Assembly: GCF_027923585.1 (NCBI RefSeq)
Contig: NZ_BRPL01000002.1
Coordinates: 1,302,001-1,366,000, forward strand
Direction: 5' to 3'
From: Philodulcilactobacillus myokonensis
GTDB lineage: Bacteria; Bacillota; Bacilli; Lactobacillales; Lactobacillaceae
Length of the DNA: 64,000 nt
Both the position numbers and the translations under genes were made by a program. Below the pieces are notes generated by a model. It was not told the origin of the DNA, ran no database searches, and worked only from the letters and a program-made list of their open reading frames with translations. Position 1 is the first letter of the stretch. Every line of letters starts with the position of its first letter. This document shows, piece after piece, positions 1-7,892 of the stretch.

Positions 1-135
1 AATATTATCCGGATAACAATTATTTTCATTGTATTTCGACCCATTCACCCTGATCGGTTCGCAGCAACCACCGACTTCCTGACACCCAGATGAACGACTA
101 CTTTAATGAAAAGCACTTGCTTAATATATTAATTA
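1..135 (-). promoter_or_regulatory. T-box riboswitch leader (5' part, runs off left edge)
   Basis: The minus strand downstream of a good promoter carries the Stem I hallmarks of a T-box: a GGTGTCAGGAAG-like stretch, then GTCGGTGGTTGCTGCGAACCGA (a stem whose loop holds the GGTTGCTGCGAA-type motif), then GGGTGAATGGGTCG. In T-boxes the specifier codon commonly follows a GAA in the specifier loop; here that would be TGG, suggesting tRNA-Trp. The antiterminator (with the T-box sequence proper) and the regulated gene lie beyond position 1, so the target is unseen; a tryptophanyl-tRNA synthetase or Trp-related gene would fit. The T-box call is from motif recognition; the specifier is inference. Confidence 0.7.
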
Positions 136-141
136 TTAGAA

Positions 142-170
142 ATAATATCATTTTCATTTAATGATGTCAA
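142..170 (-). promoter_or_regulatory. Sigma-A promoter for the T-box transcript
   Basis: On the minus strand a perfect -35 TTGACA (170-165) is followed after 17 bp by TATTAT (147-142), placing the start of transcription near 135, directly ahead of the T-box leader. It lies just after the thioredoxin stop codon, so it also separates the two transcription units. Confidence 0.8.
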
Positions 171-171
171 C

Positions 172-501
172 CTATTTTGAATTAACTTCCGCTAATTTTT
201 GATCTAAAAATTGAGCTAATTTATCTTTTGGATAAACTCCGGTTACTTTCTCTTTGGCTTGCCCATGTTTAAAGATCACTAAACTTGGAATGCTCATCAC
301 CTTATAATTCATGGCAATGTCTTGATTATTTTCAACATTCATTTTGCCAAAATGAATTTGACCCTTAAATTGATTTTCTAATTGTTTCATAATTGGATTC
401 ATCATTTTACAAGGTCCACACCATGGGGCCCAAAAATCAATGACAGTGATCAAATTATTTGTCTCCCGCTTTAAATTATCACGGGTAATGGTAGTTGCCA
501 A
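172..501 (-). CDS. trxA: Thioredoxin
   Basis: Small cytosolic dithiol oxidoreductase that keeps protein thiols reduced using electrons from thioredoxin reductase. The 109-residue length is typical. The active site WCGPC is at residues 27-31 and the cis-proline loop (IPS) is at about residue 72. It starts with TTG at 501, one base past the stop of the upstream TerC gene (503-505); its Shine-Dalgarno AAGGGAG lies inside the last codons of that gene, so the two are probably co-transcribed and translationally coupled. No thioredoxin reductase is adjacent, although a thioredoxin-reductase-like flavoprotein is encoded at 10.8-11.8 kb. Confidence 0.95.
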   Translation of the reverse strand: MATTITRDNLKRETNNLITVIDFWAPWCGPCKMMNPIMKQLENQFKGQIHFGKMNVENNQDIAMNYKVMSIPSLVIFKHGQAKEKVTGVYPKDKLAQFLDQKLAEVNSK

Positions 502-502
502 A

Positions 503-1249
503 TTAATTTCTCCCTTTCAAATACGGTTTTGCAAAATGATAGCCAACGGTTACGACGATTAAAACTAGGACGATCACGCCAAATAAAGACGGCGGCATTT
601 CAATGTTGATTGATGGAATTGAAATCATCAATTTAATTGCAATAATAGCAATCAAAACGTATGCCATCGGTTTCAATTCAGGAATCTGTCGCATCAAGAA
701 CATAATTCCTTCAGCGACAAACCGCATGACTAAAATTCCAATCATTCCACCAATTAATACGATAACCGGATTAGATGAAACTGCCAATGCTGCCAATACC
801 GAATCAACAGAAAAAATGGCATCCATAAATTCAATCTGTAGAACCGTTGACCAAAATAATGAAAGATGCTTATGTTTATGGCTCTTAGTTTCAGTTCGAT
901 GACGTTTTTTCTTCCGATCACGAAAGAAAGCAAAAACTAGGTATAGTAAATAAATTCCACCAATAATTTTAATTGGCCAGAAATTAATTAAATATACGCC
1001 AATTCCAATCACTAAGAAGCGGTAAAGATAGGCACCCCATAAACCATAAAATAATGATTTTTCACGTTGCAACTTACTTGGCAATACTTGAGTTTGAGCT
1101 GCTAACACAACTGCATTATCAACTGATAACAAGCATTCCATAACAACGAGTGAAAAAATAACCAAAAGGTCGTTCCAAGAAGTCACGACCGTTGACCAAT
1201 TTTTCAGACTGAAAAAGGGTCCATATAAATGTGCTAGTAAGTTCAGCAA
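503..1249 (-). CDS. TerC-family integral membrane protein
   Basis: A 248-residue polytopic membrane protein of the TerC/YkoY family. It contains the two family signatures, ECLLSVDNAVVLA near residue 40 and MDAIFSVDSVLAA near residue 145, with acidic residues buried in membrane helices. About seven hydrophobic segments are visible, with a basic cytoplasmic stretch (KKKRHRTETKSHKHK) between them. Bacterial members have been linked to metal (often manganese) export or metalation of secreted enzymes; the exact substrate cannot be read here. No yybP-ykoY manganese riboswitch is visible in the short upstream gap. It is the first gene of a TerC-trxA operon. Confidence 0.88.
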   Translation of the reverse strand: MLNLLAHLYGPFFSLKNWSTVVTSWNDLLVIFSLVVMECLLSVDNAVVLAAQTQVLPSKLQREKSLFYGLWGAYLYRFLVIGIGVYLINFWPIKIIGGIYLLYLVFAFFRDRKKKRHRTETKSHKHKHLSLFWSTVLQIEFMDAIFSVDSVLAALAVSSNPVIVLIGGMIGILVMRFVAEGIMFLMRQIPELKPMAYVLIAIIAIKLMISIPSINIEMPPSLFGVIVLVLIVVTVGYHFAKPYLKGRN

Positions 1250-1289
1250 ATTCTAATTCCCCTCACTCTATTAAATTAAATTCAAATTA

Positions 1290-1298
1290 ATTATACCA
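1290..1298 (-). promoter_or_regulatory. Extended -10 promoter for terC-trxA
   Basis: The minus strand reads ATGGTATAAT, an extended -10 element (TGnTATAAT) with the TATAAT at 1295-1290, in the short gap between the glucosaminidase stop and the TerC start. There is no convincing -35, as is usual for extended -10 promoters. Confidence 0.5.
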
Positions 1299-1314
1299 TG
1301 AGGTGAAAACTAAA

Positions 1315-1998
1315 TTAATCGTTATTGATTGCTTCTAAATCATATTTGCTTAAATTATATTGTCTAATTACGCCAATTAATTTTTTAGCGTAACTAGGAT
1401 CAGTCGCATAACTATTCCGCTGAAGTAAGTAAGCAGCTTTAATATAGCTATTGGTATTATTACCACGAATAAAGTTAACCTGTAATTGATGATCATGGTC
1501 AGCAATTGCTTCAGTCAAATTCGGGTATTTCCTAAATTTAGCTGGAACGGTGATTTTTTTACCATTAACATATTCGTCAGTATCATAAGAAACATACTGG
1601 CCCTGATAAGTCCCTTTAATTCCAAACGGGTTATTAGCCGTCTGATAAAGCTTAGATGTACCCCATTGCGATTCAACAATTGCCTGTGCAATCACAATAC
1701 TAGGCAACACGTGATAATTTTTTTGATAAATTAAAATTGCCGGTTTTGAAATATGGTTAATAAATTTATGTTCCATATCCCGTTGCTGGATTTCACTTGA
1801 AGTTTCGGCATTTTGCGTCGTCATAATGTTTTGATTATTAATTCTAGAATTGATTTTACGAATTCCAAACGCCGCTAATCCAATTACAACGACAATAATA
1901 ATTAAAACGGCAAAAACAAAGCCATGTTTGTGACTCCCTTTCTTTCTGTGATCAGCAACATGTCGCCGTTTTAATGTTAAATTTCGTTTCTTTTTCAT
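1315..1998 (-). CDS. GH73-type N-acetylglucosaminidase (autolysin)
   Basis: A 227-residue membrane-anchored peptidoglycan hydrolase. A very basic N-terminus (residues 1-25) is followed by one transmembrane helix at about 28-46, so the enzyme domain (about 80-225) faces the wall. The domain carries IAQAIVESQWG with the expected catalytic glutamate at residue 109, followed by NPFGIKG and a YDTDEY segment typical of the glucosaminidase (LYZ2/GH73) fold. There are no SH3b, LysM or other wall-binding repeats, so it is a short, single-domain autolysin. It is flanked by intergenic DNA on both sides and is probably monocistronic. Confidence 0.88.
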   Translation of the reverse strand: MKKKRNLTLKRRHVADHRKKGSHKHGFVFAVLIIIVVVIGLAAFGIRKINSRINNQNIMTTQNAETSSEIQQRDMEHKFINHISKPAILIYQKNYHVLPSIVIAQAIVESQWGTSKLYQTANNPFGIKGTYQGQYVSYDTDEYVNGKKITVPAKFRKYPNLTEAIADHDHQLQVNFIRGNNTNSYIKAAYLLQRNSYATDPSYAKKLIGVIRQYNLSKYDLEAINND

Positions 1999-2182
1999 AT
2001 TAAATCATTACCTCTTTTACAACGTTCAATCAGATGAACATTCCTTATCATATCAGATTAAAGTGGGAAGTTAAATTCATTCTGCCATTTTAATTTAAGT
2101 ATTTTACAATCATTCAATATATTATTGATAAATTATGATAAAATTAAGGTATGATTACTTATTAAAAGGAGAACCGATTTGA

Positions 2183-4933
2183 ATGAAAACCATAAAAAAA
2201 CTATATCATAATCGAGTGATTTCAATTGTGATTTGGCTAGTGATTATTTTCATCGCAATTCTAAAATTGCCTAATATTACTAATCTAATTACTAATCAAG
2301 GCCAACCACAATTCAATGCTAATTCACAGATCATTCAATCTAAGCATGCTCAACTTAATTGGGGTCGCAACATTAGCAACACTCAAGAAGCTGACGTTGT
2401 TTATCACAATCCAAATGGTGTCATTACAAAACACCAACAAAGCACCATTAATGCATCCATTAGTGCTTTAAAGGGTCGGGAAAAATCAAACGGGATTAAA
2501 CAAATTAATAGTTTGGAAAATGATCCAAATGAAAAGTACCAATTAAAGTCTAATGATGGATCAACCGAAATCGTTAAGATCTACGTTAATCCCCAGGTGA
2601 TTTCTTCTAGTCAATTGGTATCTGATATTAATGGGACCGTTAATAATAAGATCTCATCCCATTTAAGAAGTTATGTTACCAATCCAAACATTATCAATAA
2701 TGAAGCATACCAAAAAATTGCTAGTATTACCCATGTAATCACCATTATTATCTTTATCTTTTCAATTATCATCATTGGTTGCTTATTCAAATCAATTATC
2801 GCACCCATTATTGGTTTTATTACCCTCTTAATTTCATATACGGTTTCTCTCAGCATTATTTCAAACCTTAGCCTAAGATATAACTTTCCATTCAATGCCT
2901 ATACACCAATTTTAACATTACTTGGAACGGTCATTTTAGGAACACTATTCCTGTTTATTTTCTACCGTGAATTTCATAAGGAAATTTTCCACCGTAAAAC
3001 TAGAACTAAGGATTACACTAATTACACTAACGAAGCAATCAGAAAAATACGTTTAACCGTTATCTCAACTAGTTTAATCCTTGCGTTAGCATTTGGAAGT
3101 AGTATTTTAACTTCATTTAGTTCCGTTAGAGCTTTATTCACAGTTGGAATTACTTTCATCGTCCTAATTTTTACAATTTTAACACTAATGCCTGTCTTTA
3201 CGTTTCTATTGGAAGAATCAATCTTCTGGCCAAATAAGCATGGCTTTAAAGAAACGCCCCACAAATTATGGAATAAACTAACCCGTTTTTCATTATGGCA
3301 GCCAATTGCTGGAATTGTCTTAGTAATTTACTTTGTTGTTCCGTTTGCATACGCATACCGAAACAATCTTGACTATACCAATTCTGATTATATTAATAAT
3401 AGTCAAGCTAAGGTCGGTGCCGATGTTTTAAAGGCTCACTTTTATCAAGGTAAACCAACCCCCTTAACTGTTTATGTTCAAAGTAATCATAAATTGGATA
3501 ATGAATCATCACTTGAAACAATTGACCGTCTAACAACGAAATTGCAGACAATGAAACACGTTAAAGCTGCTTATTCTGTTACCCAACCAAGCAGCATGCC
3601 GATTAGCAAGTATTACGTTAAAAATCAATTAAATTCAGTAATTGGCGGGATCAACCAAATTCAAGTTACATTGCATAATGCTGTTAATACTACTAACCAT
3701 GGCAAGCGTCAATTGAATTTAAAGCAATTGAACAAACAAATTAATTATTTAAACCGGATTGTTAATCAATCTAATCAATCACTTTCCAATAATTCTGATC
3801 TGCAAAATCAATTGCAAAACATTTCAAGTAATGCTTCAGTCCCGCAAGTTTCTGTAAGCAAAAAAGTTGCTAAAAAAATTGCCGTTTACCAAAGAAAAAT
3901 TAATCAATTAAGTCGGCAGTTGGATCAAACTAACAACAACTTGAATCGATTGAATTCAAACAGTCAGAATATTAATAGTAATTCCCAAACTGTTCAAAGC
4001 AATCTTAAGACTTATAAAAATCAATTAGGACAAGTCAATAATGATCTTAAATCAGTTAAGAAAGATGTTAACCAAGCTAATGATAAATTAGATGGTATCT
4101 ATAGTTACTTGGATGGCTTAAGAAGTGCTTCCAAAGGATTTTATTACATCACGCCTAGTCAAATGGCTGACACTGATTTTCAACAAAATGTCTATAATTA
4201 CATTAGTACCAATCAAAAGATGACTAAATTAAGCATTGAATTTCAAAATGCGCCAAATGGCACAACTAGAAAAGAATTAAGTCACCTTAGATCAGAAATT
4301 AACACAGAATTACAAGGAACCAATTTGAAGGGTTCTAAAATCATGTTTGCTGGTGAACCCGTTAAACACGCTACGATTCAAAGGAATTTTCAACGTAGTT
4401 TCTTCGAAGCTGGACTCTTGAGCATTGCAATCATTCTAATCGTTACAATGATTATTAGCCGAAGCATCTTACATCCAATTTACTGGATGGGAGCTTTCAT
4501 TATCAGCGGCCTGGCAGGATTACAATTAACTAACTTTACGATGAGCTTTATCTTTAATACCGTTAGATTTAATTGGTATGCTTCCCTGCTAATTACATTT
4601 ATTCTTACAATGATTGCCGTTTGGAAGTTACTACCAATTAGTTTGATGTTCAGAAAACGTAATATTTCGATGCTACAATGGTTCGAACCATCGTTGACAA
4701 CCCTTGGACAATCAATTCGATATACGATTGCAATTGTGATTACAATCATGATTGGTCTAATCTTCATTCCAAACGCAGCGTTAATGGAAACTGCATTTAC
4801 CGTCATTTATACGGTAATTATCTTTAACATTATTATTCCAATTATTGTGGCTTCATTTGGAAAGTTATCATATACAATTCCAAATCCAGATTTAAGAAGA
4901 CCCAGTCACCTCTTTAAAAAACGAAACAAATAA
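2183..4933 (+). CDS. MMPL-family transporter (RND superfamily)
   Basis: A 916-residue membrane protein with the MMPL layout: one N-terminal helix (about 12-30), an extracytoplasmic domain, a first helix bundle (about 185-410), a second large external loop (about 410-735) and a second bundle (about 735-900). MMPL/YdfJ-type proteins export lipids, peptides or drugs using the proton gradient; the cargo cannot be inferred. The second external loop (about 480-650) is long, rich in Asn/Gln/Leu and predicted to form coiled coil. Start ATG at 2183 follows AAAAGGAGAA. It is a single-gene unit closed by a strong terminator. Confidence 0.85.
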   Translation: MKTIKKLYHNRVISIVIWLVIIFIAILKLPNITNLITNQGQPQFNANSQIIQSKHAQLNWGRNISNTQEADVVYHNPNGVITKHQQSTINASISALKGREKSNGIKQINSLENDPNEKYQLKSNDGSTEIVKIYVNPQVISSSQLVSDINGTVNNKISSHLRSYVTNPNIINNEAYQKIASITHVITIIIFIFSIIIIGCLFKSIIAPIIGFITLLISYTVSLSIISNLSLRYNFPFNAYTPILTLLGTVILGTLFLFIFYREFHKEIFHRKTRTKDYTNYTNEAIRKIRLTVISTSLILALAFGSSILTSFSSVRALFTVGITFIVLIFTILTLMPVFTFLLEESIFWPNKHGFKETPHKLWNKLTRFSLWQPIAGIVLVIYFVVPFAYAYRNNLDYTNSDYINNSQAKVGADVLKAHFYQGKPTPLTVYVQSNHKLDNESSLETIDRLTTKLQTMKHVKAAYSVTQPSSMPISKYYVKNQLNSVIGGINQIQVTLHNAVNTTNHGKRQLNLKQLNKQINYLNRIVNQSNQSLSNNSDLQNQLQNISSNASVPQVSVSKKVAKKIAVYQRKINQLSRQLDQTNNNLNRLNSNSQNINSNSQTVQSNLKTYKNQLGQVNNDLKSVKKDVNQANDKLDGIYSYLDGLRSASKGFYYITPSQMADTDFQQNVYNYISTNQKMTKLSIEFQNAPNGTTRKELSHLRSEINTELQGTNLKGSKIMFAGEPVKHATIQRNFQRSFFEAGLLSIAIILIVTMIISRSILHPIYWMGAFIISGLAGLQLTNFTMSFIFNTVRFNWYASLLITFILTMIAVWKLLPISLMFRKRNISMLQWFEPSLTTLGQSIRYTIAIVITIMIGLIFIPNAALMETAFTVIYTVIIFNIIIPIIVASFGKLSYTIPNPDLRRPSHLFKKRNK

Positions 4934-4948
4934 TTAAATCATCAAAAA

Positions 4949-4984
4949 TAACCGTTCTCAAAATTGAGAACGGTTATTTTTATT
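4949..4984 (+). terminator. Rho-independent terminator of the MMPL gene
   Basis: The hairpin arms AACCGTTCTCAA and TTGAGAACGGTT are followed by a T-rich tract (ATTTTTATTT). Confidence 0.85.
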
Positions 4985-5086
4985 TAAGGTAATAATTTAA
5001 ATTACCATTGTCAGAAGATGATAAATAATGATATGATTTAAGATACACTTACGAAAAATTAGTAATCTACAAAGGAAAATAATAAA

Positions 5087-5524
5087 ATGAAATACAATCA
5101 TAGAATTAACATTTATAAAGAGCACCCAAAAGTACATTTATTTAAAAATGGATTTAACAATGGATTATTTTATTTTAATATCCTCCTATTAATCATTGGA
5201 TATATGGGATTAATCAGCCCAAATGGATTTAATAATAACGTTATTACACCCATTGTTTTCATTGGACTCCTTATATCTATTTTTAAAATCAATTATCGGA
5301 AAGAAATTTTCTTAAATAATAAAAAAGCCATTAGCGTTTTTGTTTTCGCATCGATTATTAATAGTATCATTGGGGTTCTTAGTTTAACCATTAATTTAAA
5401 AGAAATTGCATTTAATCAATATTATCTTAAAATTTTAATTTTAGAACGAATTGTCCTCATCATGACGGTTTCGCTACTACTTGCGGTCGAAAAAATAATT
5501 AAAAATAACAAATTATCAAATTAA
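5087..5524 (+). CDS. Four-helix membrane protein of unknown function
   Basis: I do not recognise this 145-residue protein. It has four hydrophobic segments at about residues 28-46, 52-68, 82-103 and 115-135, a basic N-terminus (with HRINIYKEHPK) and a basic C-terminal tail, so both ends are probably cytoplasmic. It has its own Shine-Dalgarno (AAAGGAAAA). Its TAA overlaps the stop codon of the convergent MerR-type gene, with no terminator between them, so the two messages must overlap at their 3' ends. Confidence 0.6.
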   Translation: MKYNHRINIYKEHPKVHLFKNGFNNGLFYFNILLLIIGYMGLISPNGFNNNVITPIVFIGLLISIFKINYRKEIFLNNKKAISVFVFASIINSIIGVLSLTINLKEIAFNQYYLKILILERIVLIMTVSLLLAVEKIIKNNKLSN

Positions 5525-5979
5525 TTAAAAGCATCTGACTTGTTTATCAATTGGTATTCAACTTCTTGATTGGATTTTATAATTCCATACAAAATTTGTT
5601 TATGGTGATGATCAAAGTAGCCTAAATTAATTGCCGGATTGCCATGAATCATTTTAATTCCATGAAAAGATTCCCGCATGAAACTGAACACAGTATTTAA
5701 ATTATTGCCATGTTCATTCACTTTATGGACAGCTCCAATTAAGGTGTAGCCTTGATTAATCCGATTTTTAATATTAGCGATCCTTAGCAAATTATAAAAA
5801 TTATATACCCGTGAATTATGATTATTGGAACGATTGGATTTAATATAGCCCTTTTGTTCCCAATATCTTAATTGTCTTGATGAAACTGATACCATTTTAC
5901 TGACTTCACCAATTTTAAAAATTAATTTGTTTAGATCCAATGCTTTTGGAAAAGTTTCATACCACTGTTTACTACTCAT
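5521..5979 (-). CDS. MerR-family transcriptional regulator
   Basis: A 152-residue DNA-binding protein with a MerR winged-helix domain at about residues 20-90: FKIGEVSKMVSVSSRQLRYW, then GYIKSNR and RVYNFYNLLRI. The region after the wing is short and lacks the cysteines of metal-sensing MerR proteins, making it resemble the small GlnR/TnrA-like or YfmP-like members; effector unknown. Three ATGs lie in a row; the third (5979) is preceded at proper distance by GGGTGA and is chosen. It is divergent from the NlpC/P60 gene at 6171 and convergent with the 5087 gene, overlapping its stop codon. Confidence 0.75.
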   Translation of the reverse strand: MSSKQWYETFPKALDLNKLIFKIGEVSKMVSVSSRQLRYWEQKGYIKSNRSNNHNSRVYNFYNLLRIANIKNRINQGYTLIGAVHKVNEHGNNLNTVFSFMRESFHGIKMIHGNPAINLGYFDHHHKQILYGIIKSNQEVEYQLINKSDAFN

Positions 5980-6099
5980 CATCATTCACCCAATCTATTA
6001 AAGATAATTATTAATTTACCACATTTTAAAATAATTTTCACGACTATTTGAAATAAATTACATTAAAGATACTTGCATTTAATTATTTTGAAACACCGT

Positions 6100-6138
6100 T
6101 GTTACACGCGTGTAACATTTAATTGTTATTCTTATAAT
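6100..6138 (+). promoter_or_regulatory. WalR-like box and promoter of the NlpC/P60 gene
   Basis: Positions 6100-6117 form a perfect 18-bp palindrome, TGTTACACGCGTGTAACA. It also reads as a direct repeat TGTTAC-N5-TGTAAC, exactly the WalR (YycF) consensus TGTWAH-N5-TGTWAH. A perfect -10 TATAAT lies at 6133-6138, and the box occupies the -35 position, which is otherwise poor, as expected for an activated promoter. WalRK controls cell-wall hydrolases in low-GC Gram-positives, matching the downstream gene. Confidence 0.6.
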
Positions 6139-6170
6139 AGTAAATGAATGTAGGGAGAAGTTAATTAGTT

Positions 6171-6647
6171 ATGAAGAAAGTTAATCTTACAAAATTATTA
6201 GTTAGTTTCATCGCATTTGTGTCGCTACTCGCAATGGGTGCCAGTTTTTCAGCTAGCGCTAATAGTAATAGTAGCAGTCATCAATCTACATATAAACAAG
6301 TTTACAAAGAAGCAGTTAAACATTTAAATCAACCTTATGTGTATGGTGCTGAAGGCCCAACTTCTTTTGATTGTTCTGGATTTGTTGATTACATATATCA
6401 AAAATCAGCTAACGTCACATTACCAAGAACCGCCCAAGATCAATTTAACCAGGAAAAACGAATTAGCAGAAAGCACCTTAAAAAGGGTAATTTAGTTTTC
6501 TTTGGTTACAGTAAACGTAGCATTAGCCACGTTGGCATGTACATCGGTCATGGTCAAATGATTGATGCTCAAAACCGTGGGGTCGTTAAAGAAAATATTG
6601 ATGCTCCTTGGTGGAACATTGAAGGTTATGCAAAAATTAACATGTAA
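6171..6647 (+). CDS. Secreted NlpC/P60 peptidoglycan endopeptidase
   Basis: A 158-residue secreted cysteine hydrolase that would cut peptide stems of peptidoglycan. A signal peptide covers residues 1-30 (cleavage after SASA). The NlpC/P60 domain follows with FDCSG (nucleophile C68), SHVGMYIG (H120) and a third polar residue in IDAQN. No wall-binding domain is present, so it is the minimal catalytic form. The upstream WalR-like box suggests control by the essential wall-stress two-component system. Its 3' end is closed by a long bidirectional terminator shared with the phosphatase gene on the other strand. Confidence 0.9.
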   Translation: MKKVNLTKLLVSFIAFVSLLAMGASFSASANSNSSSHQSTYKQVYKEAVKHLNQPYVYGAEGPTSFDCSGFVDYIYQKSANVTLPRTAQDQFNQEKRISRKHLKKGNLVFFGYSKRSISHVGMYIGHGQMIDAQNRGVVKENIDAPWWNIEGYAKINM

Positions 6648-6662
6648 TAATTAATTAACAAA

Positions 6663-6707
6663 TAAAAATAATAGCCATGGCTTATAAGCCATGGCTATTA
6701 TTTTTAT
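6663..6707. terminator. Bidirectional terminator
   Basis: A 36-nt perfect palindrome (6667-6702, core AGCCATGGCTTATAAGCC) is flanked by T tracts in both reading directions, between the convergent NlpC/P60 gene (+) and histidine phosphatase gene (-). Confidence 0.88.
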
Positions 6708-6715
6708 TTAATATT

Positions 6716-7375
6716 TTAATGAATGTTATATCCGGTAATTTTAACATCATTATTACTAACCCATAGTTTAGTTAAGCTACCGTTAGCAGGACTCTTAGTC
6801 GTATCATATTTACCATGGCCATAACGTTCGCCAACGGTTAAAATAACGTTGCTGTGACTAACAAGCAAGACATTGTCACCATCGTGAATATCTGGATTGC
6901 GACGCATTAAAGCTAGTCCCTGATTCCAGCGTTTCCAGTATTCCTCATCATTTTCGGCCTGATGAAATGGATCGGCAGCCTTTAAAAAGTCCTTGGCTTT
7001 TCCATTAGAGTATTTAGATACGATATCTTTAAACGTTGGTACTCCATGGGGTGCACCCGCCAAATACCATGATTGGTTAATATCATTACCCTCAAAATAG
7101 CCATAAAATTCACCACGTAAAATTGATGATGAAATTGGTTGTTTGAGATCTGATAAATGATTATGATTCAAAATGGTTTGGGCTGTATATTGAGCCCTTG
7201 TAGTATCACTACAGTACGCAGCTGCAAATTTAGTCTGTGCTAATTGATTAGCAATTTTAACCGCATCCTGCTTACCTTTTTCAGTTAAAGGTGCATTACT
7301 CCACCCCTGCAATTTATTGTAAAGGTTATAATAGGTTTGACCATGTCTAACAATGTATAAATTAAATGTAGCCAT
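6716..7375 (-). CDS. Histidine phosphatase family protein (phosphoglycerate-mutase-like)
   Basis: A 219-residue cytosolic phosphatase. The catalytic motif RHGQT is at residues 10-14 (phospho-accepting H11), the partner SDTTRAQYT is near 56-64, and the second histidine is in LLVSHSNV. The GEFYGYFEGND segment replaces the GEWEG seen in glycolytic dPGM, so this is more likely a broad-specificity phosphatase than the glycolytic mutase. Good Shine-Dalgarno (AGAGGGGAA). It lies 25 bp downstream of the 97-codon gene on the same strand, with which it may be co-transcribed. Confidence 0.85.
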   Translation of the reverse strand: MATFNLYIVRHGQTYYNLYNKLQGWSNAPLTEKGKQDAVKIANQLAQTKFAAAYCSDTTRAQYTAQTILNHNHLSDLKQPISSSILRGEFYGYFEGNDINQSWYLAGAPHGVPTFKDIVSKYSNGKAKDFLKAADPFHQAENDEEYWKRWNQGLALMRRNPDIHDGDNVLLVSHSNVILTVGERYGHGKYDTTKSPANGSLTKLWVSNNDVKITGYNIH

Positions 7376-7400
7376 GCTAAATTCCCCTCTTATTTACAAT

Positions 7401-7694
7401 TTAAAATAAATCTAACTGCTTATAAAATTCTTTCTTATAATATTTAACTGCTAATTGATTATAATTCAACTGTTTTAATGTATCATAAATAATCGATTTT
7501 AATTCATGCAATTTAATTTCTTTATAAGAAGATAATTGAGCAATAATTAATAACTCACAACGTTTAATAATCACTTTATCACGCGTTAATGATTTTAATG
7601 TATCATGAACAAGACGAGGGTAAAAATGAATTTTTTTGCCATTATCTAAAATAATATCTAAGTGACAAGCAATTTGATTTGACTTAGTTTTCAT
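7401..7694 (-). CDS. Small protein with weak ATP-cone-like pattern
   Basis: A 97-residue protein I cannot place firmly. The order of elements (LDIILDNGKKIHFYP, a helical middle, IKLHELKSIIYDTL, then LNYNQLAVKYYKKEF) recalls the ATP-cone of NrdR and ribonucleotide reductases, whose consensus runs from a short beta hairpin through 'eeI..lV...L' to 'gy..vA..Y'. If so it is a stand-alone, degenerate cone without the NrdR zinc ribbon. Start ATG at 7694 follows a strong GGAGGG. It probably heads a two-gene unit with the phosphatase at 6716-7375. The assignment is inference from pattern only. Confidence 0.55.
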   Translation of the reverse strand: MKTKSNQIACHLDIILDNGKKIHFYPRLVHDTLKSLTRDKVIIKRCELLIIAQLSSYKEIKLHELKSIIYDTLKQLNYNQLAVKYYKKEFYKQLDLF

Positions 7695-7892
7695 AATGAT
7701 TAACCCTCCTCATATTTTAATGATACGTGGAAATTAAGAAAATTTCAACTATATATGGTAACATCAATTAATAGTAGTCTACATATTGTGCTAATGCAAT
7801 TTATTATCACAAAATAAGGGATTATAACTGGTAATTATTAAATAATTTGGTAATATACAATTAAGGTAATCGTTATGAAGGAGCATTCATTT

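Noticed and set aside
6716-7375. Glycolytic phosphoglycerate mutase (gpmA)
   Set aside because: The RHG motif is present, but the GEWEG-type block and other dPGM features are altered, so only the family name is used.
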